Positions 12,799 through 14,346 of a stretch of 14,346 nt of DNA are shown one piece after another. The stretch covers positions 1 to 14,346 of the forward strand of contig JAGWRY010000024.1 in NCBI GenBank assembly GCA_028869495.1, read 5' to 3'. The position numbers and the translations under genes were made by a program. The DNA is from Elusimicrobiota bacterium. Lineage in GTDB: Bacteria > Elusimicrobiota > Elusimicrobia > UBA1565 > UBA9628. A model generated the notes under the pieces. It ran no database searches, was not told the origin of the DNA, and worked only from the letters and a program-made list of their open reading frames with translations. Every line of letters begins with the position of its first letter. The first letter of the stretch is position 1.

Positions 12799-14114
12799 AT
12801 CCGCTCCTGCACGACGCGATCCTGGCCGCCCTGGCCGCGCCGGCCGCCCTGCTGGTCCTCCTGGCCCTGCCGAGTCTCTGGAGCCGTCCGTGGAGCGAGA
12901 GGCAGGCGGGCCTTCTGATCCGCGCCGCCTTCGCGGCGGCGCTCGCCGCCCTCGCCGCGGCCGCCCTCGCCTACGCGGCCGACCCCCGCGCGCGCGTCGT
13001 CCTGCGCCTCGGCGACTGGTTCTCCCGCGAGGGCGGCTTCGCCTTCGATCTCCTGATCGACGGCTGGTCGCTGGCCTTCGCGGCGCTGGCCGTGGGCATC
13101 TGCGGGATCGTCTCGTCGTTCTCGTTCCGCTATCTGCACCGCGAGGAGGGCTTCCACCGGTATTTCATGCTCCTCGTCGCCTTCGTCCTCGGCCTCGAGC
13201 TGGTGGCGCTGGCGGGCTCCATCGAGGCCTTGTTCGCGGGCTGGGAGATCCTCGGCCTGAGCTCGGCCCTGCTGGTCGCGTTCTTCCACGACCGGCCGGC
13301 GCCGGTCGAGAACGGCTTCCGCGTGCTGACCTTCTACCGGATCGGCGACGCCGCGATGCTGACGGCCGCCGTCCTCCTCCACCACTGGGCGGGCAGCGAC
13401 AGCCTGTCCCTGCTGTTCTCCGGCGACGCCGGGCGCCTCGCCCGCCTGGGAGACGGGCCGGTGCTCCTGATCGCCGTCCTGATCCTCGCCGCCGCCGCCG
13501 CCAAGAGCGCCCTCCTGCCGTTCTCGACCTGGCTCCCGCGGGCGATGGAGGGGCCGACGCCCTCGAGCGCCGTCTACTACGGCGCGCTCTCCATCCACGC
13601 CGGCTGCTTCCTGCTCCTTCGGGCGTCGGCGCTGGTGCGCTCCTCGACGGCCGCCTGCGCCCTGACGGCGGCCGTGGGGCTGACCACGGCCGCCTACGCG
13701 GCGGTGGTCGGCCGGGCCCAGTCCGACGTCAAGTCCAGGCTCTGTTTCGCTTCGCTGACGCAGGTCGGCATCATCGTCGTGGAGATCGCCCTGGGCTGGA
13801 ACGTCCTGGCCTTCGTCCACATGACGGGCAACATCTGCCTGCGGCTCCTCCAGTTCCTGAGCGCGCCCAACATCCTCCACGACCTGCGCGCGCTCGAGAA
13901 CGACCGCGGCGCGGGCCTCGCCGCCTCGGCCGAGCCTCCGACGCCCTTCGCCCGCGCCCTCTACCTGTTCGCGCTGGAGCGGGGCTTCCTCGACGGGATG
14001 ACCGCGCTCTGGGTCGAGCGCCCGCTCGAGCGGCTGGTCGCGGGCATGGAAAGGCTCGATCGCCGGCTCTGCCGGGTCCCGCTCGCGCTGGTCGGAGGCC
14101 GCGATGACGCCTGA
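12795..14114 (+). CDS. dabB: DabB-like proton-channel subunit (NuoL/Mrp antiporter family)
   Basis: A 439-residue polytopic membrane protein of the Proton_antipo_M family, expected to carry the cation flux that powers DabA. Visible family features are FAGWEILGLSSALL (147-160, key Glu151), AAAAKSALLPFSTWLPRAME (233-252, key Lys237) then GPTPSSAVYYG, SIHAGCFLLLR (266-276, His268), and SDVKSRLCFASLTQVGI (310-326, Lys313). It is shorter than NuoL (about 600) and lacks its long C-terminal extension, as expected for DabB/MpsA-type proteins. The GTG at 12795 overlaps the dabA stop as GTGA, with GGAAGGG upstream, so the pair is translationally coupled. An 11-nt overlap with the next gene continues the operon. 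The NADH-dehydrogenase name often given to such proteins would mislead, as no complex I genes are present. Confidence 0.87.
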   Translation: MNPLLHDAILAALAAPAALLVLLALPSLWSRPWSERQAGLLIRAAFAAALAALAAAALAYAADPRARVVLRLGDWFSREGGFAFDLLIDGWSLAFAALAVGICGIVSSFSFRYLHREEGFHRYFMLLVAFVLGLELVALAGSIEALFAGWEILGLSSALLVAFFHDRPAPVENGFRVLTFYRIGDAAMLTAAVLLHHWAGSDSLSLLFSGDAGRLARLGDGPVLLIAVLILAAAAAKSALLPFSTWLPRAMEGPTPSSAVYYGALSIHAGCFLLLRASALVRSSTAACALTAAVGLTTAAYAAVVGRAQSDVKSRLCFASLTQVGIIVVEIALGWNVLAFVHMTGNICLRLLQFLSAPNILHDLRALENDRGAGLAASAEPPTPFARALYLFALERGFLDGMTALWVERPLERLVAGMERLDRRLCRVPLALVGGRDDA

Positions 14115-14346
14115 GCGTCTGGCGCATCTGGCGGCCCTGGAGCTCTTCCCGGGCGCGGTCCTGTCGGCCTACGGCCTGGGCCTGCGCGGGAGGCGCCTCG
14201 AGCGCCTGGCGGCCGCCTGCGCCGGCCTGGCGACGGCGCTCGCGGCGCTCCCGCTGGCCGGGTCGGGCTTCGGGAGCCTGTCCCTCGTCCTGACCCCGTT
14301 CGCCGCGTTCCTGTGGTTCCTGGGAGCGGTGGTCGCCCCCCGCGTC
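14104..14346 (+). CDS. Second antiporter-like membrane subunit, 5' part only
   Basis: The ATG at 14104 overlaps the dabB end by 11 nt, and the gene runs off the right edge after 81 codons. The visible part has three hydrophobic stretches (about 8-23, 33-51 and 54-77) separated by Arg-rich loops, the first with ALELFPGAVLSAYGLGLRG. The helix spacing, then LTPFAAFLWFLGAVV (63-77), resembles the beginning of NuoM/N or another Proton_antipo_M protein. No catalytic Glu or Lys lies in the part seen, so this assignment is tentative. Its place straight after dabB suggests it belongs to the same membrane complex. Confidence 0.7.
   Translation, partial: MTPERLAHLAALELFPGAVLSAYGLGLRGRRLERLAAACAGLATALAALPLAGSGFGSLSLVLTPFAAFLWFLGAVVAPRV

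Noticed and set aside
12795..14346. NADH:quinone oxidoreductase (complex I) gene cluster
   Set aside because: Only antiporter-like subunits are present, directly behind dabA, with no nuoA-K or iron-sulfur subunits, so the DAB context explains them better.

Overview
The window is a GC-rich bacterial chromosome segment with strong G/C third-position bias. It is interrupted by one clearly lower-GC stretch at about 3135-5985. No rRNA, tRNA, CRISPR array, transposase or integrase is visible. The Ala/Pro-rich secreted protein at the left edge and the overall gene mix recall GC-rich Elusimicrobiota-type metagenome genomes, but that is an impression and not a proven assignment.

Layout, left to right. 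(1) 1-1553, minus strand: a bufferin-type Cys-rich metallophore precursor (bufA2-like) 9 nt ahead of the tRNA 2'-O-methyltransferase trmL. These are followed by the 5' part of an Ala-rich exported protein with its own TATAAT promoter and a GC hairpin in its leader. (2) 1623-3134, plus strand: a concentrative nucleoside transporter (CNT/NupC family) followed by a tiny two-helix membrane protein. (3) 3135-5985: a lower-GC island with a one-helix membrane protein on the plus strand, and a convergent OLD-family ATPase/TOPRIM nuclease on the minus strand. The island sits exactly between two convergent host transcription units. (4) 5987-9507, minus strand: a two-domain PPK2 (polyphosphate:AMP phosphotransferase), a 4-nt-overlapping four-helix membrane protein, and an NCS2-type nucleobase permease. 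(5) 9625 to the right edge, plus strand: an ArsR-type regulator, dabA (DUF2309), dabB and the start of a second antiporter-like membrane subunit, tightly packed or overlapping. This is a DAB inorganic-carbon accumulation operon.

Two functional themes appear. Units 2 and 4 together suggest purine/pyrimidine salvage: nucleoside uptake, nucleobase uptake and polyphosphate-driven AMP to ADP conversion. Unit 5 is an energy-coupled CO2/bicarbonate-trapping complex. Its DabA keeps all four expected zinc ligands, and it is preceded by its own regulator.

The most notable anomaly is that dabA has no ATG, GTG or TTG near its conserved N-terminus. Its open frame begins directly after the arsR stop codon, in the same frame, behind a strong Shine-Dalgarno. 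A conventional start would remove about 193 conserved-region codons. Intergenic gaps are all under 200 bp, so there is no long gene-free stretch.
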